The notes below the pieces were generated by a model. It saw only the letters and a program-made list of their open reading frames with translations. It did not search any database and was not told where the DNA came from. A program made the position numbers and the translations under genes. DNA of 64,000 nucleotides from Dipetalonema caudispina (Eukaryota; Nematoda; Chromadorea; Rhabditida; Onchocercidae), in the NCBI GenBank assembly GCA_013365325.1, contig JABVXV010000007.1, positions 699,773-763,772 on the forward strand. Direction: 5' to 3'. The first letter of the stretch is position 1, and each line of letters opens with the position of its first letter. This document shows, in pieces, positions 39,443-52,810 of this stretch.

Positions 39443-42400
39443 TTAGGAGAGTTTTCTCTCCTCTGTCACATCAAAATTACTAGTATCGGTGACCAGTTCT
39501 TGCGTAACTTCATCCACACTTAGCATGGATTCACCACAACGCGGTGTAACTCGAACCCCAACTGCTTCCAATACTTCCGTTAACTTTCGGGAGTAATCTA
39601 GGTGGCCTTTTATCTACAACAGAGAATGAATTTAAAAAGTTACAATAACTTATTATATGTAATATTTAACAATGTGTTTTTTAATCAAGTGCTTTACGTA
39701 AAGAAAACTATACTAAATTATGTTTTGGGAAAAGTAAACGAACTAAATGAGAAAGATTGAAATTGACAATTTTCTTTTCCATTTTGCATGTTACAGGACC
39801 TGTACCAGCGATCGTAAATTGTACACTCATTGTACGGTAAATAAACCTGTAAAGTTAACAGTTACCCCGAATATAGAACTCAGAAATAAATATGAGATCT
39901 ATATCCATTTTAGGAGATTTTGCCAAACTCATATTAAGAAAATCTGTGTGATTTTGTTACAAAAAGTAAATTAATTAAAAGACTCAAATTCAAAATAGTG
40001 TTTTAGTTCTTGTACCCTAAAGAACTAAAAAAATACGGAGGAATAAAAAAATTGAAGTATAAAAACCCAACCTCAATAACCAGTCACTGTTACAATAACC
40101 ATTTATAATCCGTCCTCCAACAACTTGACTTATCTGTTGCCATTGATTAGGTGAAGCTGTTACAGGTGCGCCAAGAAGCACCACATCATTAATTATTCCT
40201 GGATCAACACAATTATAAATAAAGAAAAACTACGGTGATAAGAAAAAGTTTTCCAATCGACAGTTTATAATATCAGTATCGTTTAGAGAGTATTGATTCT
40301 CTAAATTTATGACTCATTTTATCTACAAAAATTTACCGTAACATGTGCTCCGTTTGGTCATGGCCGTTAAACAATGGAAAATTACACGTGCTCCAAGTGA
40401 AAATCCTATCAAGGTAATGGGACGGTTACCATGTGCACGCCTCAGCAATACTTCAGCTAATTGTTCGCCGACCTGAAAACTATACCAGTTCCTGGTAACT
40501 GATTCCGAATATTTCAGAAATTGTGGGCTATTTCCCCTCAGTGATTCCATACGGAATTTTAAAACAAACTGTGGTTTTTCAAAGTGTGGTCCAAAATAAT
40601 GAAAAGAATAATTATCTTCCTCCGAAAAATGTAAACTGTAGAAATTCATGCCTCGGTAGCTCGCGTTACACAAACATTCCATGGGTTATCGATTACACTC
40701 GATGCAGAAAGAAGTGCCACTGGCCAAGCAACTGCAGTAACTAAACCTGAAATAGTTCTTTATGTAAGGGGAAAATTAAAGACCACGTAATGCAACTTGA
40801 AAAATTCTGACAGAGGACAAAGCATCCTTTTATAAATCGAATGTCAAAAATAAAATCAGTGTAGAGAAGTTACCAGCAAAGGCAGTTTCCAAAAGCGTAT
40901 GTTGAATAGCAAGTGATACTGCAAAAGACGTCAAATAATCAATTGCTCGTCCTAATTCTGCTAAATATTTACTTTCGTAACGCAAAACATACTGTTCGCG
41001 CGACATCCACAAATGCCTCCATTGTTGTTGAAAAACACGTTCCCCTTGCTAAAATAAACAAATTATTCAAAACTTTACTGAAATATGATCCCAAAAGTAT
41101 CTAAACTATAACTGTAGCAATCTCTACCAATTAATTAATTTTAAAGAGCATCAATCAGCAATACCTTGTATTAAAGTCAATTTTCAGCAGTTCAGAATAA
41201 GATCAGCTGTTTCAAAACGAAATCATTTGTGAACTCAGTTCCAGCCATCTAAAAAACTGTGACTATTTGAAGAAAAAGTTACAAATTTACATCTTCAATC
41301 CATCCACTGATTGCCAAAACACAATGCAAACTTCGTCCCTCAGAGATCGGCTGAATTACAAATTCTTCGATTGCACCTACTCGTTTCTGCATTTTGTAAC
41401 CTGAGAGACAAAACGATTACACCATAGTGAAATCTACTGAATCAAATTTTCAAAATAATATGATATCACTGGAAATTTCGTTATTTCGAGGTTCGAAGAA
41501 AATCGGGAATAATATGCGGGAGGTTTCGATTTTTTTTCGATTTTTCTGAAACACGAATAAAGTCACAAGTCACTTTTTCCAATAAATTTTGACTTGTAAA
41601 TCGATTAGACCTGTTAGCACATGAAGGATACAGAAAAATTAAAAAACCTGCCGGTGAAACGAGCATTTTATATGTTGTACAGATCAAGGAAACTCATAAC
41701 TGAAAACGATGGGCGTTGGCAATGAACACATCCATAACATAATAACTTCTCTAATTATCTTTGTATCTTGGAAAAAAAAACTACGATCTACAGACTTTCT
41801 CAATTCATTTTAATCGACTTGCCTGTTAATCCCGCGCCGGCTACTCCAAATAACGACCCAAGTACAGTAGCGCCCGCTGCTGTTCCAATACCTGCTGCTG
41901 CTCCAGCACCAATTACGGTCCCTGCACCAATTGCTACCAATGGCGCTGCTAAGCCACCTGTCAATCCTGAAAACCGAAAATTATAATACAACATGAGAAA
42001 GCTAGCAGACATTGTAAGATATGAAGATAATGCCACTTGAAATCTCACCTATTAAGACACCACCGACACTACTCGCTGCTCCAATCATGACATATCGTTT
42101 AATTTTTTTCAATTTCGCAGCTTTAGCTCTTACCATCCTTTGTTCTCTGGAAAAAAAAAAAAGAATTTCACGTCCTTTGATCCAAATAAAACAATATTAT
42201 TCATCATGCGACATATAATTTTACAATACACTATGCTTTTCTTATCTCAAATATACAACATTCCAGGACTGCTTTTGATCATTTTTTTAAAATAATGTCA
42301 TCATTGTAAACAAATAGAACATTAAGTCTTACTTATGCATGTGCAATTTTCTAATCATGAAAGACGCCCATGCATTACAATCATCAATTTTAAAAATCAC

Positions 42401-44873
42401 TATTCACAGTGCTTCTAACCATCATGACCACAGTATAGATGTGATATACTAACAATAATAGACAAACAACATCAATGTGTGGAATGAAATGGGCTTAACT
42501 TTTTCTTAAAAGACTGATACATCAAAGAGGCCCAGAAAGAAATATAAGGGAGTGACGTAAGGTAACAAAAAGATTTTTTTTTTTTCATTATTTCTACTGT
42601 AACTTTCACAATGCATGAATAAAATATTTTGTAGAAGCTTGTGTTCTGGAAAAGTTAAGCACACATAAATTTTACATGCAGAAAGCAGTATAAAATCTAA
42701 CCCATTGATTTCGTCCGTGCTAATCATCACTTCGTGAAGAGATGAATAATCAACAAATAAACAAATAACAATGTCTTTTAAATGATTGAAAATTTTCAAA
42801 ATATCAAAATATATAACAATAAGTCATTTCAATAGTACTTACTCACTTTCTTTGTAATGATATCCAGTGATTGTATCAACTAGTACATCTTCTATCTAAA
42901 ATGGAGTTTTAGTAAAACAAAATTTTCTTTTATTTTATTTAAAAATCTGAAGAACCAATACTACTTTTTTTATATTTTAAATTAAATATTTTATAACGGC
43001 AAATTAATAAACAAACATCCTCAAAATCGTCCCATCCTACAGCCAAAAGTGCACAAATATGACGCAACAAAACACGATAACGGCAATCGTAAGTACCTGA
43101 AAAGGCGGCGTTTAATTATTTACTTGATATTCTGTTTGAAAAAAAGAAATGTTTTTGTTTCTTTAAGACATAAATTTCTGAGCATGAAGCATCGAAAAAG
43201 ATAGATTTCTCTTGTTAAAAAGTCAAAATTCATTCTTTACCATTTCATCTTTTCATCAGGACGATAAGATCTCAAAACCTTTGAAGATCATTTTGTCCCT
43301 TCTGTACATCCAGATGGGACTTCAACAGAATGAAAAATGAACGAACCATGTTCAGTGAAAATGGATAAGAGACAGGCGAGAATAGTTAAGGCACCTTTCT
43401 GCTCTACGAATGGATCCTTCTTGATAAGAGTCACAAACGTTGCGATATCGTCTGTTGCACCTTCACCCTAAAAAATGGGTCATATATAAAAAATATATAA
43501 ATTAGCTTGGCAGCTGATGCTAAACAACTAACCCTGCATATTTTGTCTCCGGAGAAAAATGGAGAATAAGATTTAATATGACAGATACTAATAATGATGG
43601 TAAATTTAAGCTGAAACAAGGCATTATTGAATATGAAGTGGTTAATGTAAGTCTTCTGATTTCAGCAATTTATGTTGACTACATTTAACTCAGAGAAAGG
43701 AAATAACTGAAACAAAAAAGATGTTGCAATCCGAACATAATGCGAAATAAAAATAACCATAAGGTGATGTCGCACGGTTGTGTTCGTCCGCTCTGGCAAT
43801 GCGGTACACTTGAGTACTTTTTCTAATGCTTGCGTGCAAAATTCACTAAAACTCGAATTAATTTACGCCCAAACAGGACAATTAAATTTAATATTATGAG
43901 ATTTTTCAATTATTTCTCACAGAGACGATTGCCGGCGTAATTGCTTTTATGAAATATAAATGTCATAATGTTAAATTCAATTCTAACTTCTGCTAATGGT
44001 AACTCCTCCTATCACTTCATCTCAGGATGATCATACTTTATAGTCTGCTCTACATCATCATATATTTAGTCGGAGAACTCACATATCGTTCAGGTGGTCA
44101 TTGTTTTGCCAGAAATCAAGCCTCAGTACTGAAGCAATCAAATCAACTAGAGCGAACGATGCAGCACTGCTTAATTGGTCATGTAAAATAACCGATGGAT
44201 TTACAAATATTAACGCATTTACACTGTCACTGCTTTCGAGAGATGTACCTGAAACAGATTATGACTCGAAGTGTACCATAGTTAGCACACGATTTCTTCA
44301 TCCCTTTTGTCAAGATCATTTATAATTATGGACAAAAAACTCTGTTAATTTACAGTTATCCTAAAATTAACAAAAATTATCAAGGTTCCCTAGCTATTCT
44401 TTCAACACAACAACACAGTACTTAGCATCAAAAAATAATGTATTATTTGAAATGAGTTTGTAACCAGCAAAAAACTGTAATATGAAGTCAAATTCAAGAA
44501 AATTTAACGTACGAAACTGAGAGCTGTCATGGCTACAACAACAAGTGGGAACGTCTTTCATCAAAATCATGTCTTTCATTTTTATTTAGTAAAATAAAAT
44601 CATAATTATAAGCAGTGAAAACTGAACAGGTGAAAGGGCCAAAGTTAGCATTTCTTGTCTTGGTTAAAAACAAAAGTTCAGATGAACTTGCATTTCAGTA
44701 AAAATGGTCATTTGTAACATAAGCCCATAACTATAATACCCAACCTATTTTAATTGATTAACCTTATTTAAAAAACTGTTTCATCAACACGAAAACAAAC
44801 CCGAAAAGCTCCTTTTTGGAAATAGTGAGTCGAATGCATCTTCTTGTAAATCATCTCCTTCTGCACTGGTCAT
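39443..44873 (-). CDS. TMCO4-like membrane protein with alpha/beta-hydrolase fold (DUF726)
   Basis: Function is poorly known. The family combines membrane helices with a hydrolase-like domain. Fifteen exons: 44873-44801, 44248-44083, 43845-43758, 43467-43395, 43096-43017, 42895-42843, 42146-42049, 41966-41823, 41400-41291, 41048-40874, 40746-40652, 40472-40337, 40198-40072, 39846-39744, 39613-39443. They sum to 563 residues in consistent phase. A basic coiled segment (RMVRAKAAKLKKIKRY) is followed by a Gly/Ala-rich membrane region (about 211-258), then YKMQKRVGAIEEF. The nucleophile elbow GFSLG has its serine at about 410, followed by DVVLLGAPV, INGYCNSDWLL and KGHLDYSRKL, all as in TMCO4. 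Introns 8 and 11 start with GC (41822-41821, 40651-40650), and reading phase and family alignment leave no GT alternative that I can see. Confidence 0.92.
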
Positions 44874-45795
44874 TGTCAATGATGACAATCTCTCTTCACT
44901 ATAATATTACTTTAAATTTTACGAAATATCCTAGCTCTTAAAAGGATTGCGGGTGATAATGAACTAAAATCCCCTCGTCTAACAACTTTTACTCGGAATA
45001 TTCAATTTTTCATTTCATTCTGCAATCGACAAAAAAAAAAAAAAAAAAAAAGAAAAGAAAAACAGCATCCAGCTAAAATGAACAGAACCCATCTATTACA
45101 CTGTTACTTCAGCTTCATAATCAATTAGAAAAGTGCAGATAGGACCAAAAATCCTGGTAAATCGATGTTGTGAGACTCTCCATTAAACGAGAAATATAAC
45201 TTCCATCATCAAATGGATAAGTGGTGTGGAAAAACTACTGCAGTTCATCACTGTTACAAACCGGAAATATCATAATGGTTACAGCTACACTTGAAGGTAC
45301 AAAAGCAACCACAATTTTTTATTTTTACCCGAATAAAACAATCCAAACAGCCACAAATTACAATCATGAGTAGGTCACCAAAAAAACAAAAAACTCTTAG
45401 TGTGAAACAATAGTATATACTTTGTGCCACTGAACACTTAATTTAAAATTTCAAAACAACAAGTAGTAAGTTGATGAAAAGTTGAAAAAGGAAAAATAAG
45501 CAATCTTAAATCTCATATTTTGAACGTTTTAAAACAATTATGTATAGGACTTCTCCATAAATGGCATATTAAAATATGAATGCAAAGTGTACAGTGAATA
45601 TAAAACGTGTAACAACTTTCTTTTCTAGTTAACAAAATATCGGGAAGATAACAACGTTACTGGTAAAGCAAGACTTCTCCAGTTATATATCTTCTTATTC
45701 TCTAGCATTCTTATTAGTAATGAGTAATTATGGGATCGAAATAAATTGAAAGTAATTTAGAAGATGCTTTGACTGAAAGGATTAGAAGCATCTTT
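44874..45795. other. Spacer between eIF3F and the TMCO4-like gene
   Basis: About 920 bases with no gene. Contains a run of 21 A (45031-45051). The distance is long for a nematode operon, although both genes point the same way. Confidence 0.4.
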
Positions 45796-48011
45796 TCATA
45801 GCGCTACTAAGCGTTCCTGCAGTGAAAGCTGTGTTTTCGCTAAGCTTGCCAAATATGAAATCATCATATAATCCTGTAAAGGAGAAAAATTTGTACAATA
45901 TAAAAACATATCTTCATAGATAAGCAATAACTCTTGATGTAGCAAGAAAAAACAAAACAAAACAGAAATGAAAAGTTTAAATGAATAATAAATGACTTTA
46001 CGAAACTCACAAAAAGAAAGACTCACCCTTAAACTTGTTTTAACTAATGTATCCAACTTTTCATCGGACATGTGAGTTGCGGCGGTACTGACAATATCCA
46101 TCATGCGTCGTCCGAACGACGAATCAACAGGGAGTTCCGGTTTTTCAAGCACCTAAAGCACAACAAATTACAAGTACGTTGTTATAAGTGGGAAACTCAA
46201 AAGATATTCTTATAACGGGAAAAAGAATATTATCAGACTCGGGGACGATTTCTCTTTCAAAATTAGTTCAAACCTCGTGAAAAAAAGACTACAAAAGTAT
46301 TATATGGAAAATGATTAACTCAATATTATTTTTCAATATCCAAGCATTACGCACTATACATTTTCATTTTCCTGTTTGTGAGATAAGCAGATTTTTCTCC
46401 TGTTCTTACGTATAACGACACTAGATGGATTTAATATAATGAAAAAAGTAATAATAACAATAAATAACACTTGCTTCATTCACATATTTCAGAAGTCTCT
46501 CCAACCAGATTACCATTTCACTCGTACTTTTCTCGAGCTGTTCCAAACCACTTTCCAGAACAACCTCACGTTGCTTGTTACTATAAGCCGTACCACCCTG
46601 CACTAAACTTAGAGCAACACCTTCACCAGGAAAAGCATCGAATTCAACTTTCAACGGATTAAAGATGGCACAATGTGGATCTCGAGTTCCAGGAATCCCA
46701 GCTTTAATCCTGTGAATGAAAAAGTTAGAATTCAGAACAATGAATGCGTTTCAGAATATTTTTAATTAGTTCGTCGAGAAGTAAAATCCGCCTACAAGAT
46801 CAATGAAAAAGAAATTAACCTCAAGTACGCTCGTACAGGCATTCGATAATTTTCATCTGGTGAATTAAAGGTTGTATCAACGGTAAGCAGGATCACTGGT
46901 GGCGGTTCTTTTTTGGCTGATGATTCGCTTATCAAACGATTATAATAATCATGATATGGTAAACAGTGGATTGACAAATCAGCATTGGTGTAAAACCTGC
47001 AAAAATAGGAAATATGAATTTCTATAAATGACAACGTCGATCAAACTTACATCAGGATCAAATTTTTATTGAAAACTTTCAATTTTTTAAACAAAGAACT
47101 GGGAATTTTTTATTATTTTTGTTTATTAGAAAGGATGTGACTAAAATGCGAACTTTTTTGGATCAAATGTGTAGACCGTTTTATGAAGTACGTTTTCCAT
47201 CGTACTCGTATGTCAAATTGATGCACTAACTTCAAGTGTCCGTTGCTTAGAACGGAAAATGCTACGTCAATAAGTTTCATTTTCACATCAAGTATTCATA
47301 TCTTTTGTTGAGTTAATATATTCCATATATATATGGATATGGACTAATTTATACAATTGATAGCACAGCATCAATTTAACATTTAAAGTGGTAAGAAAGT
47401 TTAAGCTTGGAAATGATGCCAAAACTACAGTAATTGTACCATCCAACTGGTTGTTCCGAGGGCGTTGCCCGTTTCATCATCATTAACATTGTCTGATTGA
47501 AGCCATCGTCTAATTCCGGTGTGTCTTCTTTTTGTTCTCGGAACGGTATAGCGTAACAGTTTGTTACCTAAAGATGCACGGGGAAATGAATGAATTGTTA
47601 AGTTTCTACAACCTTCATATAATACCATACAAAAAAAATAGCATACAAATGGATTTCGATTATGATAATATTAGTAACAACACGAAAAAATAAATAAACA
47701 ACTGTTCCCGTTGTTGAATTCGGTGAGAGTTGCTGTTTTTTTCCTAAAACCAAGCAGTAGTATGACCCACGCTAATTAATAATCAATCTTTCATTATTGT
47801 CCAATAATAGTAAACCATCTAGACTAGCTGTTGAAATGAGTTTACCCTAATGAAATAACAACATTACCTGAATAGCATTTTTTTCATAAAATCCCATCAA
47901 TGTGCCTAACGCTTTGTCATTAGCACCTGGCTTGTTCGAACGTCTTTCGAATGCATCGACGATGGTTAAATACACAACAGGATGTACTTTAACTGTTAAC
48001 GTTGAAGCCAT
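45796..48011 (-). CDS. eif-3.F: Eukaryotic translation initiation factor 3 subunit F
   Basis: MPN-domain subunit of eIF3, which recruits the 43S complex to mRNA. Six exons: 48011-47868, 47567-47440, 46996-46820, 46709-46475, 46152-46027, 45873-45796, giving 295 residues. It starts MASTLTVKVHPVVYLTIVDAF, the MPN opening of the family. ALGTLMGFYEKNAIQVTNCY, QPVGWFYTNAD and PVRAYLR follow, and no JAMM zinc motif is visible, as expected for subunit F. The C-terminal helical part contains LERLLKYVNE, GRRMMDIVSTAATHMSDEKLD and SYLASLAKTQLSLQERL. Intron 4 begins GAA|GCAAGT (46474-46473), the textbook form of a GC donor. Only this junction keeps the frame and the family alignment. Confidence 0.94.
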
Positions 48012-51000
48012 CTTTCAATTCACCACCGATTATCTTAAAAACATTATTAAAGTAACGTAAAATAAAATCGTGCAACGCACCATTCGACTCTCCACGGTCA
48101 TACCAATCTAATAATCAAATGCTACAAATCGCTGCTGTCGTCATTTCATTACTCTGTAAGGATAGCTAAATAAAGTCCCTTCCTATTCAAATAAGACTGA
48201 TTCCAATCTATCATCACCAGCCTCAACTCGGAAATGAGCCTAGCCCAGTCATATATAAACGACCTTTCGCATACCACAAAATACTTCAGCATTGGCAATA
48301 TGCCAATGGGAATTGAAGCCTCGACTTTTTGGAGCAGTGAAAGTTCAAAGGTGAGTGGGGAGTTGGATTATCTCTCTGGTTTCATGCCATTAATCTCATT
48401 TCGATAAAATCAATTTAAAACAGATGTGATCTTTATCCTTCTGAATACCTCAATATTTATTCCACAATTCTTCCATCCTACGATAAGTAGTGTACAAACA
48501 TCAAAAACTATTGCAGATTGCGTGATTTAATATGGCATTATTGTAATAGTTCATGTGGAGGTCATTTGTTTTTATATCCTTCCCTACTACAAATTTTAAA
48601 GGGTCGACTTTGGAAGTGCATATGTACAAGTCAGTTGAAAAGTTTCAATTAATTTAATCGAAAGCCTTCAGGTATCTTTTGCTGTCTTCCTTATTCGTAC
48701 ACCGACTTTTCACCCTGGTCAATGCCTCCGAGATATATTTATGAGATATGGCAACAGGTGGTATTTTATAACTTCATCGAGGAATTTCCCTGTTTTATTA
48801 ACCTGCTGGAAATAGACATAAACCGTACATTGTATTGCAACAGCATATGATGACAAAATTACGACACAACTGAATTGATAAATATCTTCCATGAATCCGA
48901 CAGTGGCAACTTCTGAATCAGAAATGTACCAACTGAGCATAAATAAAATTAAAAATTAAAAAACAACATGTGACACCTCAATAAAATTTGCATTAAGTCA
49001 ATGGTACTAGTATAGAATGTAGAGAAATACTAATTATCTGTGTCATAATTGTTTAAATGTACTCTTTATGTTTCATTTCAAATGTTTTTTGATGCAATCA
49101 ATATTAAAACAGTAATAAAAAGCTCTTCTTGTATCAAGGAGGTGTGAGTTGAAACAATATAATTGGTCAGAAGGTGCGCGTTCTTAGAGAAATTGCGATA
49201 CAACTGTTGCGGACCTATCAGCAGGTGCTATAAAATTTGCACTTACGACATTTTGATTCGTTTTGCCTCTCAGTTTGTTTTAAAAGATAGCATGCTATTT
49301 TCAATCATTCCTGTTAGGGGAAAAGTTAAACATTTGGATTGTTGGGCCTTTCTATTTTATGCTTATTGTTTGAAATGTATCTGTGCCTATCAAGCAATCT
49401 TTAATCCACTCTCGCAGTAACAAAAATATGCAATAATTTTTTATAGAAAAATTCTTCACGTCATTATTATATGCTTGTTAAAATGATTCAGGTGTCAATT
49501 AATGAGGTGGAAATCACATAATGAGCGAAGTACACTCATTCCGACCCATTTTTTAATGAAATCAACTTACCTGATAGGGGGATAATGTTGTTAATTCCTT
49601 GATACAAATGTTAAACTATAGGTTCAAGTGTTAGATCTCATAAACATTGATTTTGATTAGAATTCTGAATTCCGAGGAAGAATTTGCTCCTTTTTTTTTA
49701 ACTCAACAACTGTCACAAGCTGTTCAATGGAAGAAGATGCAAATTTAACTTTTTTTTTGATTTTAAAATCTTTTTTTTTCAGATTGGTAAGTGATAGCAA
49801 ACTGTACATCAAGCAGCAGATTTATTGCATTATTGAAGTTTTGTGGAAGTTTATAAAAGTATTCTCAAAAAATACTTGCTAAAAATTTGCAAATCCAGCA
49901 TTTTAAAATCCTTTATAAGGAGAGCAAATCGGTGTAAACATCATAATTCATCAGTTCATTCCTCTGGCAACGTCGGTTCCAGTGTTTGGTTGCAACGTTT
50001 GCAACTACATTCGGCTACAAGGGTCCGTGGATGTTTATAGCTAATCTGAAAAGCTATTTACTAATCCGATTTCAAGTTTATCACAATTAGATCATTATTG
50101 CTTTGATAGTTTTAAAACTTCAACTTATTTCCAGCAAATAATCCAATTCTAACTGTTTTTCATCACCGCTGGATTAAGATCCTAGTGACGTGTTTAAGAG
50201 CTTTTAAAGCTTCGTTGGAGAAAATAAATTAAGTCAAGAACTAACATTTTAGCTTTATAGGTTACATAAAACGATTCAGACTACTCCATCTAAACTTTTC
50301 GAAATAATTTAAAATTCACTCCTAAATTGTGTTATTACCTGAATGAAATTCTAAGATCAGAGAAAAAATTTCTCCTCAGACTTTTCAAAAGTTCTTTTGC
50401 CATTGGGTGGCTCTTTTTCTGGAAAACAAACCACCGTGCAAGCTTCGTCGCTTAATCTAAATTAACATTTAGCAATTTTTATGCAAATTTCGAAGTAAAA
50501 GAAATTTAATGAATTGATTGTAATTTACTGCATGATTGGAAAGTTGCTATTGCTATAAGTTGAACTCTCATTGTTCGGACAACTTGAACTTTAGATCTAA
50601 AATGATATTTGGGGGAATTTATCGCACTAGCTAGATGTTTTTAATTTTTAGAGATTTAATTTCTCCTCTTAGTATTAATTAAAATGTTCGATTTCTCCTT
50701 ATACGCCTTCAAATTTCCCAAAGTTTTTAATGAAAACAATCTCTAACGAAACAAGAATATGTTTGAATTACAACAAAAGAGGTTATTAATTAAAATCAAA
50801 TTCCTGAAAAGTAATTACGAGACAGTTGTATCTTGGGATGAAATTTTCATTTGAATGCTTAACTTTTATATACTCCTCATATATCATCGTTATCACAATA
50901 ATTTCGACAACTTCTATTAGCTTAGAGTCTTAATGTAATTTCAAAACTTCTCAGAATTTCAGTTAAATTTTAATCCTAACGACTGGAATAGCGAAGAGCA

Positions 51001-52772
51001 AACGAAAATGTCGTCATCGTAAGTTGAAGTTTTTTATGTTTTACGTTTATGATGAATTGTCGAAAAATTCCTGCTTTGTTAAATTCCAAGGACTCCCGAG
51101 AATATATTTTACAGTGATTTTCAACGGTTTCGTAATTGAATGGTACTCCTTTCTCTCCTTACACCGTTAACAAGAGTCAAAGTAAGGGAGTTCGTAAATT
51201 CTCTTTGTCAACGGAAAAAAAAGTAACTCGAAAATAATCAATGCTGAAAACTTCGAGAGTGCACAAATGTAATGGGGATTTTTTCGGCAGACAAAATTCG
51301 AATTTAAAACGTTGAAATGCACTGTCTACATTTTGATAGTTTATAATCGAGATATTCTTTTAAGCAATTTTGAAATTCAACTTCTCACTGATTTCTAAAT
51401 CCGTTCAAAATGACACAAAGACTGGAAAAAAATTTTCTTTCCTATGATGTTCAATTAAAAAGAAATGAAAACTTTGAATTGAAGGTATAACGTCTGACAT
51501 TTAAATCCTACGGAGATTTTAAAATAAAGATTTATAGTTCTTTCAAACTGCAAAACTTCTCGAATGCAATAAATTTTGATAAGAGAAACTGCAAAAATAC
51601 TTCAAAAGACAGAATTGACGATCAGTTAATTTTGTCCCAAGTTTTATCCATTGCTTCTCTTGTATTGTTAGTAAGGCTAAAGCATGTCGCAGTAATTTCA
51701 TCAATGTTACTTCACATAGCAACCGTTTCGCCGCACATTTTGTACTACGCCAAGGACATCTCTTCGTTACTTGGGAGATGCTTTTGATTCCACTGGTAAT
51801 TTACTGAGGTATTCTTTTGAACAGTATAACTCTAAAGGTCGATAACTCCCATTTCTTCTCTTTAGATGAAAGAAAGAAGGAAAATGTAGAAGTTGATCTT
51901 TGTATTTCCTTTTACCAACAAGTTGGATAATAAGAAATGGGAAATGGGAAGCTTCTTTTTAATTTCTTTTTGGATGTAAAACTTCCTTTTGAATTCTTTT
52001 TCTTTTCATATCAAAATTATTCCAAATCAAAAATTGCAATTAATCAACACCAATGATTCACACACTTCTTCAACACATTCTTCTTTTCTTTCCCTTTAAG
52101 AAAATAGTGAAAATAGGCCGCACTTCGAATGAATCACTAATGAACTGATGAATTATGTCATCGAACGGCATATCGATATCATTCCTATCGCCTGCGCGGT
52201 ATGTCTGACTGATCCGCTCAAATCGTTTTTCACCTCCATTAGGTATTTGATGGAGTTATTGAATGCAAAATTTCGCGAAAACAGATTTCAATTTATAATT
52301 TAGCTTCATGTAGGAATGCGAACGACTGACTGATCGAAGCCTCGGAAGTTATTTTTAACGGAAACGTCAAAGTTTCAAATTTCTTACCATTCCAAATGCT
52401 TTGTCTCTTGCCATTCGCAAATGCTGTGCTCTATTCTCTCTTTTCTCTTCACTTTTTTGAAATATAAAACAGAAAAAGTTTAAATATTTAAATCAAAATA
52501 GAAATCTTGAAGAGAATCGACTTGACTTATTGTTGAAAATAACAAATCAAAAATCGCCAAATCGAGAGGTCCAACATTTCCATTGAAAATTCTATATAGT
52601 TACTTAAAATTGCATAGAAATATCATAGCTCCAGAAACTGAAATCTATCTGTCATCTGTTAGTTAGTCTTGATAACCATTGATTCCAAACTGTATGAGAA
52701 AGTTAAAGAATAAGTGCAATTCATTGCTATTCCACAATTTCTTATGCTATCTTTCAATAGCTCTTCTACCAT

Positions 52773-52810
52773 GCACATCCGCATCCGCAGTCGCATCCGC
52801 ATCCGCATCT
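52773..52810 (+). repeat. Hexanucleotide minisatellite (GCATCC)n
   Basis: About six units of GCATCC with one variant unit (GCAGTC). Short, GC-richer than its surroundings, and likely to vary in length. Confidence 0.8.

Noticed and set aside
32876..48011. An operon of the four minus-strand genes eIF3F, TMCO4-like, dnj-21 and RNF170
   Set aside because: Gaps of about 0.9, 1.4 and 3 kb are too long for a typical nematode operon, and no shared acceptor pattern is clear.
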